From an uncultured Flavobacterium sp. (lineage in GTDB: Bacteria > Bacteroidota > Bacteroidia > Flavobacteriales > Flavobacteriaceae), in assembly GCF_947632075.1 (NCBI RefSeq), contig NZ_CANRNX010000020.1, forward strand, positions 1-33,783: a stretch of DNA of 33,783 bases, read 5' to 3'. The translations under genes were made by a program, and so were the position numbers. This document shows, in pieces, positions 16,368-25,822 of this stretch (positions within the stretch are counted from its first letter, which is position 1; every line of letters starts with the position of its first letter). The notes under the pieces were generated by a model. It worked only from the letters and a program-made list of their open reading frames with translations, was not told the DNA's origin and ran no database searches.

Positions 16368-18113
16368 TTAATTATTGAAATTAAACTTGTACATTGCTCC
16401 AACCATAAATTGAGTTCCTTGTACTTTATAATTACTCCACATTTGAACTTTGTTATTAAACAAATTATTTCCTTTTGCAAAGAATGTCCAGTTGTCTGTA
16501 GCTTTATATCCAACATTTAAATTAAAATCTGCAAAAGAATTTACAGAAATTTCTTTTCTTTCAAAAAATCCATTTCCATCATTCACATAACCTAAATCAT
16601 TACGTTTTCCAACAAAAAAAACATCTAAACCTCCAAACCATTGATCTGTAAAAAACACTTTTGCTTTAGCAGAAAATTTAGCTTCTGGTAAGTTATAAAC
16701 CGGTCCGTTATCTGCAGAGTATGAATTTATTTCTCCTGTTAAATCTAATAAAACATCATCAGTGAAATTAAAATTCAATTCACCATATGCATTAATTGTT
16801 TTAACCAAATCATAAGTTACACCGAATGAATTTCCGTATTGATAAACTTGACTATTCAATAAATCAAACGATAATGCTTTTGGATTACTCACAAACATTG
16901 GTTTGTTATCTTCTGATAAATAAGAAACTCTAATGTTATAAGAAATATTATGGTCTAATTTACCTTTCATTCCAACATACAAATTATACTGTTGCTTGGT
17001 TGGAGCTATTGTTAAATCTGGAGAAACAAATGGATTTTGAGAAACGAAATTTGCGTAAGAATTATTGGTAACTCCACCTTCTGCACCTACGTAAGCAACT
17101 ACAATATTTTTAACTAAATCAAAATTAGCTTTCACTTTTGGATAAACAACAAATGAATTATCTTTTCCATTAAAAGTTGAACCTGAAATATTAGCTACTC
17201 CAAACCCTAATTGAACATTATAATCTTCTGCAGAAATTCTAATATTAGGTTCTGCTGCAACTACAAAATATTTAGTTTCATTTCTATTGTTTATATCAAG
17301 TTGATTTACAAAACTTGTATTCAAATAGTCTAAATTTAAATCTAAATTAATATTCGTTTTTTGTAGATCAAAATTAAATTTTGGTTTGATTGCAAAATGA
17401 TTTTCTTTAGAATCAAAGGCGTCCCAAAAATATTTATATTTTATAGTTCCACCATCAAAAACATCTAAATTACTATCGTATTTAAATCCTAAATGAATGT
17501 CGTTATATTTTTGTTTAAAATCTCTACCCGTGTATTCTGTTGGAGCAAAAACATAATCAGAAGGTAAACCATACCAATGATAATTTTGTTGAGAAACCCC
17601 AAAATTTGCATTCCAATCACCAAACTCTTTTTTAGAACCGATATTAAAATCTAAATTTGATTTAGAATATTTATCATCGATTAAAACACCTGCAATACCA
17701 CCCTGTGACGATTTGTAATTTAAAAGCCCAGCAACATAAATATCGTTATTGATTTTTTCTGCAATTCCTAATTCACCTTGGATGGTATTAAAATTCCCAT
17801 ATCCCAAAAGAGCATAATTATTAAAAATTGGACTTAAAGAATCTTTATCAACTGTAGCAGCTTGACCTTTTTCTGGACTGAAAGTTGATGCCACAGGGAA
17901 TGAATAAATTGTGTATTTTATCTCTTGCTTTACATTATCTTCATCACCAATTTCTGGAGTTTCTTTAATTTTAAATGCATCAACAACTGTAGCTTCATAA
18001 GCTTTAACTACACGAACTTCTTCTGTACCGATATTTTTATCTTTAGATTGTGCTTGAACTGTCATTCCGAATAAAATTGCGAATGCAGAACTAATATATA
18101 ATTGCTTTTTCAT
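16368..18113 (-). CDS. Outer-membrane beta-barrel protein, TonB-dependent-receptor-like without plug
   Basis: This 581-residue protein has a Sec signal peptide (KKQLYISSAFAILFGMTVQA). A ~90-residue periplasmic stretch of low similarity to anything I know (VRVVKAYEATVVDAFKIKET) follows, then a long series of beta-strands with aromatic girdles (YALLGYGNF, NNDIYVAGLLNYKSS, DFNLNVGYKATDNWTFFAKG). It ends MVGAMYKFNFNN, as TonB-dependent receptor barrels do. It is shorter than typical TonB receptors, and no plug domain is recognisable. The gene begins 12 bp after the large TPR gene, so both are one operon, and the pair likely works together at the outer membrane. Transport substrate unknown. Confidence 0.72.
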   Translation of the reverse strand: MKKQLYISSAFAILFGMTVQAQSKDKNIGTEEVRVVKAYEATVVDAFKIKETPEIGDEDNVKQEIKYTIYSFPVASTFSPEKGQAATVDKDSLSPIFNNYALLGYGNFNTIQGELGIAEKINNDIYVAGLLNYKSSQGGIAGVLIDDKYSKSNLDFNIGSKKEFGDWNANFGVSQQNYHWYGLPSDYVFAPTEYTGRDFKQKYNDIHLGFKYDSNLDVFDGGTIKYKYFWDAFDSKENHFAIKPKFNFDLQKTNINLDLNLDYLNTSFVNQLDINNRNETKYFVVAAEPNIRISAEDYNVQLGFGVANISGSTFNGKDNSFVVYPKVKANFDLVKNIVVAYVGAEGGVTNNSYANFVSQNPFVSPDLTIAPTKQQYNLYVGMKGKLDHNISYNIRVSYLSEDNKPMFVSNPKALSFDLLNSQVYQYGNSFGVTYDLVKTINAYGELNFNFTDDVLLDLTGEINSYSADNGPVYNLPEAKFSAKAKVFFTDQWFGGLDVFFVGKRNDLGYVNDGNGFFERKEISVNSFADFNLNVGYKATDNWTFFAKGNNLFNNKVQMWSNYKVQGTQFMVGAMYKFNFNN

Positions 18114-18125
18114 TTCTATATTCGA

Positions 18126-21100
18126 TTATTTTATTGACGAATTACGTTTTGATTCTTCTTTCTTTATGGTTTCTAATTCAGCCTTAGCTTCAGAAACTAC
18201 ATCTTTATATTCAGAAAAATTATTGATTACATTTTCTAAAATATAAGTTGATTGATAACTATCATTTAATCCGTAAAAGTTTTTCGCCATTAAAACCAAA
18301 CCTTTTGCTCCATAATATTTATAGCTTGAATAATCTTTTGCTAACTTTTGAATTGTTGCGTTTGAAGCTTCATATTTTTTATCGGCATTTTTAAAATAAG
18401 CCTCGTAATAAAGTGCTTCTGCAGCGATTTCACCACTTGCATTTTTTAAAAGTTCGGCGTAACTCTGTTTAGCTTTCCCAAAATCTTTAGCTTCTATAGC
18501 TGCTCTTGCAGAAATCAACTGTGCATCTGCTTTAACACGCTTATCAATTTTAGAATTTGAAAGTACTTTTTCTGCATAATTCAAAGCTTCTTGTTTTTCA
18601 TCGGCTTCATAATGTACTTTCATTAAATTAGATTGAGCAAATAATTTATTTTGTTCTTTCTCTGCTTCTATTTCAAGTCTTTTTAGATATTCTTTCGCTT
18701 CGTTAGATTTATTATCTAAATAATATTCAGACAAACGAACTAAAGAAACTTCTGTATATTCATTTTTAGGTTTGTTAACTACATTTTTATAATGCGGAAT
18801 TGCCTTTTCTTTCTGATTTTCGGAAACATAAAGTTCCGCCAAATTAAATTCAGACTTTAAAGCATTTTTACCATTCGGATATTCATTCAAATAGCTTTCA
18901 AAACTTGCGATAGCTTGTTTGGTATTATTTTGAAACAATTGTTTTTCTGCAGCCTGATAACTATCTGCTTCTAAATCATAATTAGAAACATCTATAAAAT
19001 CTAAACTTTTAATCCAAGTTGCGTATTCAGAAGTATTTCCAGAATCAACATAAACCAAACGAGCGTTTTCAACTGCTTCAATAGCTTCTGGTGTTTTCGG
19101 ATAATCTGCAACAACTTTCTTAAAACGTTCTAAAGCTTTGTTATTTTCTTCATTGTTATAATGAACTAATCCTTGTTTTAGAATTGCTTTTGGTGCATAA
19201 GTACTATTTGGATATTTTACAACTAATGTATTAAACGTTGTAATAGCATCTGATGATTTATTTGTGTTAGAATACACACTTCCTAATTCATACATCGCAT
19301 CAACAACATAAGACGAATTTGGATAATTGGTAATTATTTTATTTAACTCTTTAATTTTATTATCGTTTCGATCTACAAAACCATACGAAATAGCTTTTTG
19401 ATACATTGCGTAATCTAAATCGGCTCCGTTTTGTTCAATTACTTTATTGTACGATTCCATTGCTGGCCAATATTTTCCGTTTACAAACTGACTATCGGCT
19501 AAACGCAAATATGCATCGTGCTTTTTACTCGAATCTTTTGAAGATTTTGTGTAAGCTTCGAATAAAAGAACCGCTTCATCGTAATTTTTAAGTTTAAAAT
19601 TAGCGTAACCTAAACTGTAATTTAAGTTTTTAAATTCTGGAGTAATTTCGGCATAAGGCAAACGTTTAAAAGCATTAAACGTATGCTTAGATTCATTAAA
19701 CTGATTTAAAGCATACTGAGTTTCTCCTTTCCAATACGTTGCTCGAGCAACCATCTTTTTATCTTCTTGTTCTGCGATAGATTTATCGAAAAGAATTAAA
19801 GCTTCTGAATATTTACCTTCGTTAAACATTTCTAACCCACGATAAAAATTTACTTTTTGATAAGCTAATTTATTTTGTGGAATTCTGCTTTTTTCAAGTA
19901 AAGCTAAAGCTTCTTTATAATTCTTAGAAGTTATGTAAGAATCGATAAGTAAAGAATTTAATTCCTCTGTATAATTTGAATTTGGATATTTTTCTAAAAA
20001 CGAAGTAATAACAATTGGTGTACTTTGATATGGATTACCAATTTCATAACTCAATTTTGCATAGTTTACATAAGCATCTTCTTGAATTTTTGAATTAAAA
20101 CTCAACTCAGAAGCATTTTTAAATGCATTTAAAGCTTGTGTTTTTTGATTGGTTTTCAAATAACTTTCACCTAAATGGTAGTAAGCATTTTGTGCAACAG
20201 CATCTGAACCTGAAATAATTTTATTGAATTCAGAAATTGCTTTATCAAAATCTTTGTTTTTATAATGTGCATAACCAACCTGATAAAAATCGACGTTATT
20301 CAATCGCCCATTTTTACCTTTATATTGTTCTAAATATGGTAAGGCTTCTTGATATTTTTGCAAATTAAAATAACTTTCACCAATAATTTTAGCTAATTCA
20401 GATTGCTCTTCAGGAGTAGCTTTTGACATTTGAAGCTTCCCTAAACGAATTGCTTCATCAAAATTTCCAGATTTAAAATTCATATCTGCCTTAAAGTATC
20501 CCATTTTTTCGTTATACTTTTCGTTGTACGAAACTTCTCCAAAATATTCAGAAGCAGTTTCATAATCATTATTCAAATATGAAATATAACCAATATAATA
20601 CTTTGCTTGATCATCGTAAGTTGAAGAATTACTTACTTTTACAAAATTAGATTTTGCTTCTGCATAGTTCTTCTCTAAGAAATAACAATATCCGTTTTGG
20701 AAATAAAAACGATTTTTCATTTCGTCTGAAAGTAAATTCACGTTTACTCTTTTCGAATATGTAAGTACTTTATTGTATTCTGCATTTTTAAAGTAATAAT
20801 TACTCAATTCAAAAAGTGCATCAATTTGTTTAGCACTTGTTGGGTAATTATAAATAAAATCTTGCATTTTAGTTTCTGCACCTTCTTGATTTAAATTCAT
20901 TGCACAATTTGCAATATAATACGCACAATTTGCTTGAATTTCATCATTAGTATTCACTACTTTAACTTCATTAAATAACACTTGAGCTAAAGCATATAAA
21001 TTTTGATTGTATAAAGAAACTGCTTGATCAAACTTATAAGTATCATTTGTGTAATAATAAGTTTGTTGCGCATTTAATTGGGTTGAACCTAAGGCAAGAG

Positions 21101-21131
21101 ATAAAAAAAATATATTATTTAATTTTCGCAT
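18126..21131 (-). CDS. Large periplasmic tetratricopeptide-repeat protein
   Basis: This 1001-residue exported protein consists almost wholly of TPR helical-hairpin repeats. A signal peptide (RKLNNIFFLSLALGSTQLNA, then QQTYYY) is followed by many ~34-residue units, for example YALAQVLFNEV, YAEAKSNFVKVSN, YETASEYFGEVSY, FDKAISEFNKIIS, YSEALILFDKSIA, YPNSTYAPKAIL and EKAIPHYKNVVN. These repeats make a long superhelix used for protein-protein contacts. The C-terminus is a charged tail (KKEESKRNSSIK). It is the first gene of an operon with the plug-less beta-barrel gene. The repeat density suggests a scaffold or adaptor in the periplasm, but partner and function are not known. Confidence 0.85.
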   Translation of the reverse strand: MRKLNNIFFLSLALGSTQLNAQQTYYYTNDTYKFDQAVSLYNQNLYALAQVLFNEVKVVNTNDEIQANCAYYIANCAMNLNQEGAETKMQDFIYNYPTSAKQIDALFELSNYYFKNAEYNKVLTYSKRVNVNLLSDEMKNRFYFQNGYCYFLEKNYAEAKSNFVKVSNSSTYDDQAKYYIGYISYLNNDYETASEYFGEVSYNEKYNEKMGYFKADMNFKSGNFDEAIRLGKLQMSKATPEEQSELAKIIGESYFNLQKYQEALPYLEQYKGKNGRLNNVDFYQVGYAHYKNKDFDKAISEFNKIISGSDAVAQNAYYHLGESYLKTNQKTQALNAFKNASELSFNSKIQEDAYVNYAKLSYEIGNPYQSTPIVITSFLEKYPNSNYTEELNSLLIDSYITSKNYKEALALLEKSRIPQNKLAYQKVNFYRGLEMFNEGKYSEALILFDKSIAEQEDKKMVARATYWKGETQYALNQFNESKHTFNAFKRLPYAEITPEFKNLNYSLGYANFKLKNYDEAVLLFEAYTKSSKDSSKKHDAYLRLADSQFVNGKYWPAMESYNKVIEQNGADLDYAMYQKAISYGFVDRNDNKIKELNKIITNYPNSSYVVDAMYELGSVYSNTNKSSDAITTFNTLVVKYPNSTYAPKAILKQGLVHYNNEENNKALERFKKVVADYPKTPEAIEAVENARLVYVDSGNTSEYATWIKSLDFIDVSNYDLEADSYQAAEKQLFQNNTKQAIASFESYLNEYPNGKNALKSEFNLAELYVSENQKEKAIPHYKNVVNKPKNEYTEVSLVRLSEYYLDNKSNEAKEYLKRLEIEAEKEQNKLFAQSNLMKVHYEADEKQEALNYAEKVLSNSKIDKRVKADAQLISARAAIEAKDFGKAKQSYAELLKNASGEIAAEALYYEAYFKNADKKYEASNATIQKLAKDYSSYKYYGAKGLVLMAKNFYGLNDSYQSTYILENVINNFSEYKDVVSEAKAELETIKKEESKRNSSIK

Positions 21132-21150
21132 TATCCGATAATTTTAACTT

Positions 21151-21172
21151 CAAATATATCAAAATATATTTG
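21151..21172. promoter_or_regulatory. Palindrome with back-to-back -7 elements
   Basis: CAAATATAT (21151-21159) and ATATATTTG (21164-21172) form a perfect inverted repeat with a 4-bp spacer. The left arm read on the minus strand and the right arm read on the plus strand are both TATATTTG, an exact TAnnTTTG. The minus copy is 19 bp upstream of the TPR gene start and is the likely promoter element for that operon. Confidence 0.45.
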
Positions 21173-21254
21173 TTTACTTGACTAAAAAATGCAACTTTAT
21201 AATGCTTAAATGTCTTAAAAAAGTACTTTCAAAAAAAAACAACATTTAAGTTGG

Positions 21255-21262
21255 TATATTTG
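21255..21262 (+). promoter_or_regulatory. Candidate -7 element for ftsE
   Basis: TATATTTG is an exact TAnnTTTG match, 45 bp before the ftsE ATG. I see no TTG at the ideal spacing. The remaining 176-bp divergent region is AT-rich and otherwise featureless. Confidence 0.42.
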
Positions 21263-21307
21263 ATTAAATTCAATTTACTTTCTATTTTTACAATAAAATA
21301 AAGCAAC

Positions 21308-21991
21308 ATGTCTAACACCATTTTATCTTTACAAAACGTAACCATTTTTCAAGAGAAAACTCCCATTTTAACCAACATTTCCATAGAGGTTAAACATGGT
21401 GAATTTATTTATTTAATCGGAAAAACAGGTACAGGAAAAAGTAGTTTACTTAAAACACTTTATGCCGACTTAGCTTTAACAGAAGGTGAAGGGACTATAG
21501 TTGATTTTGATTTGAATAATTTACAAGAAAAAGAAATTCCTTATTTAAGAAGAAAAATAGGAATTGTTTTTCAAGATTTTAAATTACTTCCAGATCGAAA
21601 TATTTACAATAATTTACTTTTTGTTCTAAAAGCAACAGGTTGGAAAGATAAAAATGAAATGGATGCACGAATTGAAGAAGTTTTAGATCGTGTTGGAATG
21701 TTAGATCATGCTAACAAAATGCCTCATCAAATATCTGGTGGAGAACAACAACGCGTTGCTATTGCACGAGCTTTACTAAATGACCCTGAATTGATTTTAG
21801 CTGATGAACCTACCGGAAACTTAGATCCACAAACAAGCGTTGAAGTAATGGAAGTTCTTCAGAAAATTAATTCAAATGGGAGAACCATTCTTATGGCAAC
21901 TCACGATTATGCGTTATTAATGAAATATCCTGCCAAAACTTTAAAATGTGAAAATGGAAAAATTTTCGAAGTGGTACAAAAAACAATCTAA
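21308..21991 (+). CDS. ftsE: FtsE-like ABC ATP-binding protein
   Basis: This 227-residue ABC ATPase of the FtsE type works with the membrane protein FtsX to activate peptidoglycan hydrolases at the division site. Walker A is GKTGTGKSS (38-46), the Q-loop lies in [13 protein letters not shown] (87-99), the signature is SGGEQQ (143-148), Walker B is LILADEPTG (162-170), and the H-loop His199 is in [19 protein letters not shown] is typical of FtsE. No ftsX is adjacent. Its stop codon abuts the ATG of a GT2 gene (TAAATG), so it heads a plus-strand unit with two glycosyltransferases. LolD/MacB-type ATPases are the main alternative. Confidence 0.88.
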   Translation: MSNTILSLQNVTIFQEKTPILTNISIEVKHGEFIYLIGKTGTGKSSLLKTLYADLALTEGEGTIVDFDLNNLQEKEIPYLRRKIGIVFQDFKLLPDRNIYNNLLFVLKATGWKDKNEMDARIEEVLDRVGMLDHANKMPHQISGGEQQRVAIARALLNDPELILADEPTGNLDPQTSVEVMEVLQKINSNGRTILMATHDYALLMKYPAKTLKCENGKIFEVVQKTI

Positions 21992-22882
21992 ATGTTAAGT
22001 ATTTTAATTCCTACATATAATTATAACACGTATCCATTAGTTCGTGAACTTTATAATCAATGTATAAAAATTAAAGACTTACATTTTGAAATTATTGTGA
22101 ATGATGATGCTTCAAAACAAAATTTTGACAACGAATTAATTACAAAAATACCAAACTGTTTTTATTTTAAACAAGCTACAAATCAAGGATTGAGTGCTTC
22201 AAGAAATTTTTTAATTCAACAGGCTACTCAAGATTGGTGCTTATTTTTAGATGATGATATTTGGCCAACTTCTAATACTTTCGTTTTAAATTATCTTAAA
22301 GCAATTGAGAAGAATAAAAAAAGCTCTGTTTTTTTTGGTGGACTACAATATACTAAACAAAGACCTAAAGAAAATGAATTATTAAGGTGGCTTTATGGAA
22401 AAAAACATGAAGCTTTACCGTATAAAAAAAGAATTAGAGAAAAACCAAATCATTTTTTAAGTAGCAACACCTTAATTAACCAATCTGTGTTTGATAAAGT
22501 ATCTTATGCTAATGAAATTAACTCATACGGATATGAAGATTTGATTTTCAATATTAAAGTCATTGAAAACAACATTAATGTTTTACAAGTAGACAATCCG
22601 GTTTTTCATGAAAAATTAGACACTTCGGAAATATTTTTAACTAAAACTGAAAAAGCTTTAGAAAATCTAAGCAAAGCTATTGATATGAAAATTTTAGAAA
22701 AAAATACAACTGGAATCTCTAAACTTGAAAGCGTATTAAGAAAAATATACTTAAAAAAAATATTTGTATTTATATTCAATATTTTTAAACCACATATTAA
22801 AAATCGTTTGATTGGAAAAAACACAAACTTAAATCTATTCAATCTTTATCGTTTAGGTTATTTTTGTTCTCATCATAAATAA
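21992..22882 (+). CDS. Family 2 glycosyltransferase
   Basis: This is a 296-residue inverting GT-A-fold transferase (GT2). The N-terminus MLSILIPTYNYNTYP is the nucleotide-sugar-binding opening, NDDASKQN follows the second strand, and LFLDDDIWP holds the metal-binding acidic triad (Asp87-89). YGYEDL (about 169-174) supplies the ED-type catalytic base region. A long basic C-terminal extension with a partly hydrophobic segment (about 250-285) may touch the membrane. Donor and acceptor are unknown. The ATG directly follows the ftsE stop, so translation is probably coupled. The next GT2 starts 11 bp downstream. Confidence 0.87.
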   Translation: MLSILIPTYNYNTYPLVRELYNQCIKIKDLHFEIIVNDDASKQNFDNELITKIPNCFYFKQATNQGLSASRNFLIQQATQDWCLFLDDDIWPTSNTFVLNYLKAIEKNKKSSVFFGGLQYTKQRPKENELLRWLYGKKHEALPYKKRIREKPNHFLSSNTLINQSVFDKVSYANEINSYGYEDLIFNIKVIENNINVLQVDNPVFHEKLDTSEIFLTKTEKALENLSKAIDMKILEKNTTGISKLESVLRKIYLKKIFVFIFNIFKPHIKNRLIGKNTNLNLFNLYRLGYFCSHHK

Positions 22883-22893
22883 AAAATCATCCA

Positions 22894-23829
22894 ATGTCTT
22901 TTTTCAGCATTATAATTCCTTTATATAATAAAGAGCTTTTTTTAGAAAACACTTTAAAAAGTGTATTTAATCAAACTTTTTCAGATTTTGAAATTATAAT
23001 TGTAAACGATGGTTCTACTGACAAAAGTTTAGAAATTGCGAACTCATTTCAAAATGAAAAAATCACAATTTACGCGCAAGTAAACCAAGGTGTTTCTGTT
23101 GCAAGAAACTTAGGTATTGAAAAATCAACATCGAATTATTGCTGTTTCTTAGATGCAGATGATATTTGGAAACCAAATCATTTACAGAGTTTATATGATT
23201 TAATTCAAAAATTTCCTGAAGCCGGTTTATATTGCACTCGTTACGAAACTAAGATTTCTAAAATCAAAACGATTCAAACAGTTTTTGATTTTGATAATTC
23301 TTTCCAAGGATATATAGTAGATTTTTTTAAAAGTAGTTTAGTTAATAGAATAGCTTTAACTTCTGCTACTTGTATTCCTAAAAAAACATTTTACACATTA
23401 GGCGGATTTGAACCAAATATAACTAGCGGACAAGATTTAGATTATTGGATTAGAATTGCATTAAAAAACAAAGTTGCTATAAGTGACCAAATAACATTGG
23501 TATATAACTTTATCTCGGAAAACAAAAGTTTGTCCAAAACAAATATTGAAAAAAAAATCTTGCCTGATTTAGAAAAATACAGCCAAGAAGAGAAAAAAAA
23601 TCTTTCATTAAAACGTTTCTTAGATTTATATAGAATTGAATACGCTTTACATTTTCATATCATTGGAAATAAAAATAAAAAAGAATATTATTTAAAAAAT
23701 GTTTCACCAGAAAATATAAATCCTAAAACTCAATTTTTATTGAAACTTCCATCAAATTTGTTAAGCAAATTATTATTTACAAAACGCTATTTAAAACAAT
23801 TTGGAATAGATTTTAGTGTTTATCATTAA
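22894..23829 (+). CDS. Family 2 glycosyltransferase
   Basis: This is a 311-residue GT-A-fold transferase. SIIIPLYNKELFLENTLKSV opens the donor-binding domain, VNDGSTDKS follows (38-45), and the metal-binding DXD is FLDADDIW (Asp87-Asp89). GQDLDYWIRIALK in the second half has the acidic residues expected near the acceptor site. The wording is like the SpsA/RfaG-neighbour GT2 enzymes used in surface-polysaccharide assembly. The substrate is unknown. The last 17 bp overlap the 3' end of the convergent GT4 gene and no terminator is visible between them. Confidence 0.88.
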   Translation: MSFFSIIIPLYNKELFLENTLKSVFNQTFSDFEIIIVNDGSTDKSLEIANSFQNEKITIYAQVNQGVSVARNLGIEKSTSNYCCFLDADDIWKPNHLQSLYDLIQKFPEAGLYCTRYETKISKIKTIQTVFDFDNSFQGYIVDFFKSSLVNRIALTSATCIPKKTFYTLGGFEPNITSGQDLDYWIRIALKNKVAISDQITLVYNFISENKSLSKTNIEKKILPDLEKYSQEEKKNLSLKRFLDLYRIEYALHFHIIGNKNKKEYYLKNVSPENINPKTQFLLKLPSNLLSKLLFTKRYLKQFGIDFSVYH

Positions 23830-24883
23830 AAAAAATCATCCATTCTTCAGAAATTGATTGCTCAGAAAACTTTAGAGCAGAATTTACTGTATTTTGTTTA
23901 CAAATATTATACAAACTAACATCTTCAATTAATAGATTCATCGCATCAATTAATTGTTCTGTATTTTGATTTTCGACCAACAAACCATTGATTTTGTCTT
24001 GAATAATTTCACTTGGACCAAATTCACAATCATAAGAAATTACAGGTGTTCCACAAAATAAACATTCGATCAAAACAGTTGGTAATCCTTCATGTTTACT
24101 GGATAAAACTAAATATTGAGCATTATGATAATATGAAAATAAATCATTTTGGATCCCTTTAAAAACAACTAATTTTTCTAATTTTAAATCTGCAACTTGC
24201 TTCTTCAGTGTATTCATTAAAGGACCTGAACCTAAAATCAAGAGTTTAATATTTTGATTTGGAAGGTTAGATTTTGAATAACAGTCTATTAAAATATCTA
24301 ATTGTTTTACATTATTAGCTGCCATTCTACCAACAGCTAAAATATATTTATCATTTATCTCATCAAATGAACTACTCTTTTTTTCTAATTCAACTACATT
24401 ATAAATTGTTTTAATTTTTGCTTTAGAAAAACATTCGTTCACTTTTGTTTCTATTCCTTTTGAAACTGAAACAAATTGAATATTTTGTGCAGAAGCTGTT
24501 TTTAAATTAATATACCTATCAAGCGTTGAATTATGAATGATGTAAATTAAATCACGATTTCTGTAAATATACTTTAACCAAACCGTTTCCATAAAGTCAT
24601 TTAAACGATATCGGTGATCAATTACGTAGTCGTAATTCTCTTTTAATAAATTATTTCTTAATTTTCTATATTTCAAAAATCTAGTCAGTAAATTATCAGT
24701 TTCCTTGAGATCATAAACTTTTAAATTTGCCTTAAAAGAATAATAAATTTCGTTTTCAAGAACAAACAAATCAACCTCAAAACCTAAATTAGAAAACATA
24801 AAAGTTTGGTTGGAAACAACGCGCTCTAATCCACCTTTTTTTAAATTATAAACAACAAGAGCTATTTTATTTTTTTTATACAA
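23813..24883 (-). CDS. Family 4 glycosyltransferase
   Basis: This 356-residue retaining GT-B-fold transferase (GT4) has an N-terminal Rossmann half opening KIALVVYNLKKGGLERV, with the typical GG-E loop at 17-20. The C-terminal half carries LAVGRMAAN (182-190), LLILGSGP (214-221), and the donor-site EX7E motif EGLPTVLIE (265-273), followed by GTPVISYDCEFGPSEI. The start is TTG at 24883: an in-frame TAA immediately precedes it and no ATG occurs before the conserved N-terminus. It is the only minus-strand gene within a plus-strand group. The divergent gap to the next GT2 is 36 bp. Confidence 0.88.
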   Translation of the reverse strand: MYKKNKIALVVYNLKKGGLERVVSNQTFMFSNLGFEVDLFVLENEIYYSFKANLKVYDLKETDNLLTRFLKYRKLRNNLLKENYDYVIDHRYRLNDFMETVWLKYIYRNRDLIYIIHNSTLDRYINLKTASAQNIQFVSVSKGIETKVNECFSKAKIKTIYNVVELEKKSSSFDEINDKYILAVGRMAANNVKQLDILIDCYSKSNLPNQNIKLLILGSGPLMNTLKKQVADLKLEKLVVFKGIQNDLFSYYHNAQYLVLSSKHEGLPTVLIECLFCGTPVISYDCEFGPSEIIQDKINGLLVENQNTEQLIDAMNLLIEDVSLYNICKQNTVNSALKFSEQSISEEWMIFFNDKH

Positions 24884-24895
24884 TTAAGAAAGATA

Positions 24896-24903
24896 TATAT
24901 TTG
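24896..24903 (+). promoter_or_regulatory. Candidate -7 element for the third GT2 gene
   Basis: TATATTTG is an exact TAnnTTTG match, 16 bp before the GT2 ATG at 24920, inside the 36-bp divergent gap. No good TTG is seen upstream, where the GT4 gene begins. Confidence 0.42.
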
Positions 24904-24919
24904 GTTAAATTTTTATTTT

Positions 24920-25822
24920 ATGAAGCAAAATCCACTTGTAACAGTTATTTGTACTAGTTTTAATCACCAAAATTTTGTGATTCAAACTCTTGAATCTGTT
25001 TTAAAACAAACTTATTCAAAGATAGAAATAATTATTATAGATGATTGCAGTACTGATAAATCTGTAGAAGTAATTTCAGATTTTTTAATAAAACATCCAA
25101 ATATCAAATTTATTAAAAATTCACAAAACATTGGTATAACAAAAACTTTTAATAAAGCGGCTAAATACGCAAACGGATCATTTTTAATTGATCTTTCTTG
25201 TGATGATAAATTATTACCAAATTCAATAGAAATTTTAGTTCATAATTTTCTAAAAACCGATATTAATTCGACAGGGATTGTTTTTGGAAATTCAGAAATA
25301 ATTGACAGAGAAAACAAAACGATTTCTACTTTTTTCAAAATTGACCAAAACAACAAAGTTTTAGATAAAAGTTTATTTGAAATAAATTTAGCGAGAATTT
25401 TAGATACTGGACCTGTGGTAAATTCAGTTTCGGCAATGATCAATAAATCAGTTTTTTATGAATTAAATGGCTATGATGAATCTCTAGCCTTTGAGGATTT
25501 AGATTTCTGGATTAGGGTACTTGAAAAACATCAAATTGTATTTATAGATGAAATTCTTACTCAAAAAAGAAATTTAAAATCATCTTTAGGAAATCAATTT
25601 TTTAAAAAATCTAAAACTGCCAATCAAATTGATAAATCAATGAATCAAATTTTTTCAAACGTTATTTCAAAATACAAAAATGATTCGGAAATTTTAAAAG
25701 CAGTTTTAAAACGAATTCACTACAGCATTGACAATTCAATTAAAAGCAGAAATCTAAAGTTTATTTTCTTATTTGGAATTCAAAAACTCAAAGTGCATTA
25801 CTATTTATTTTCAGCGAAATAA
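24920..25822 (+). CDS. Family 2 glycosyltransferase
   Basis: This is a 300-residue GT-A-fold transferase. PLVTVICTSFNHQNFVIQTL opens it, IIDDCSTDKS forms the second nucleotide contact (39-48), and the metal site reads LSCDDKLLP (Cys94-Asp95-Asp96), with Ser93 where many relatives have an acidic or polar residue. YDESLAFEDLDFWIRV (about 181-196) provides the catalytic-base region. Donor and acceptor are unknown. It stands alone on the plus strand between the GT4 gene and the amino-sugar operon, and its last 22 bp overlap the convergent FdtA-like gene, again with no terminator hairpin. Confidence 0.87.
   Translation: MKQNPLVTVICTSFNHQNFVIQTLESVLKQTYSKIEIIIIDDCSTDKSVEVISDFLIKHPNIKFIKNSQNIGITKTFNKAAKYANGSFLIDLSCDDKLLPNSIEILVHNFLKTDINSTGIVFGNSEIIDRENKTISTFFKIDQNNKVLDKSLFEINLARILDTGPVVNSVSAMINKSVFYELNGYDESLAFEDLDFWIRVLEKHQIVFIDEILTQKRNLKSSLGNQFFKKSKTANQIDKSMNQIFSNVISKYKNDSEILKAVLKRIHYSIDNSIKSRNLKFIFLFGIQKLKVHYYLFSAK

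Noticed and set aside
18126..21131. Possible DNA repeat array or CRISPR in the long repetitive gene
   Set aside because: The repetition is at protein level (TPR helices). The DNA units are not identical and there is no repeat-spacer structure.
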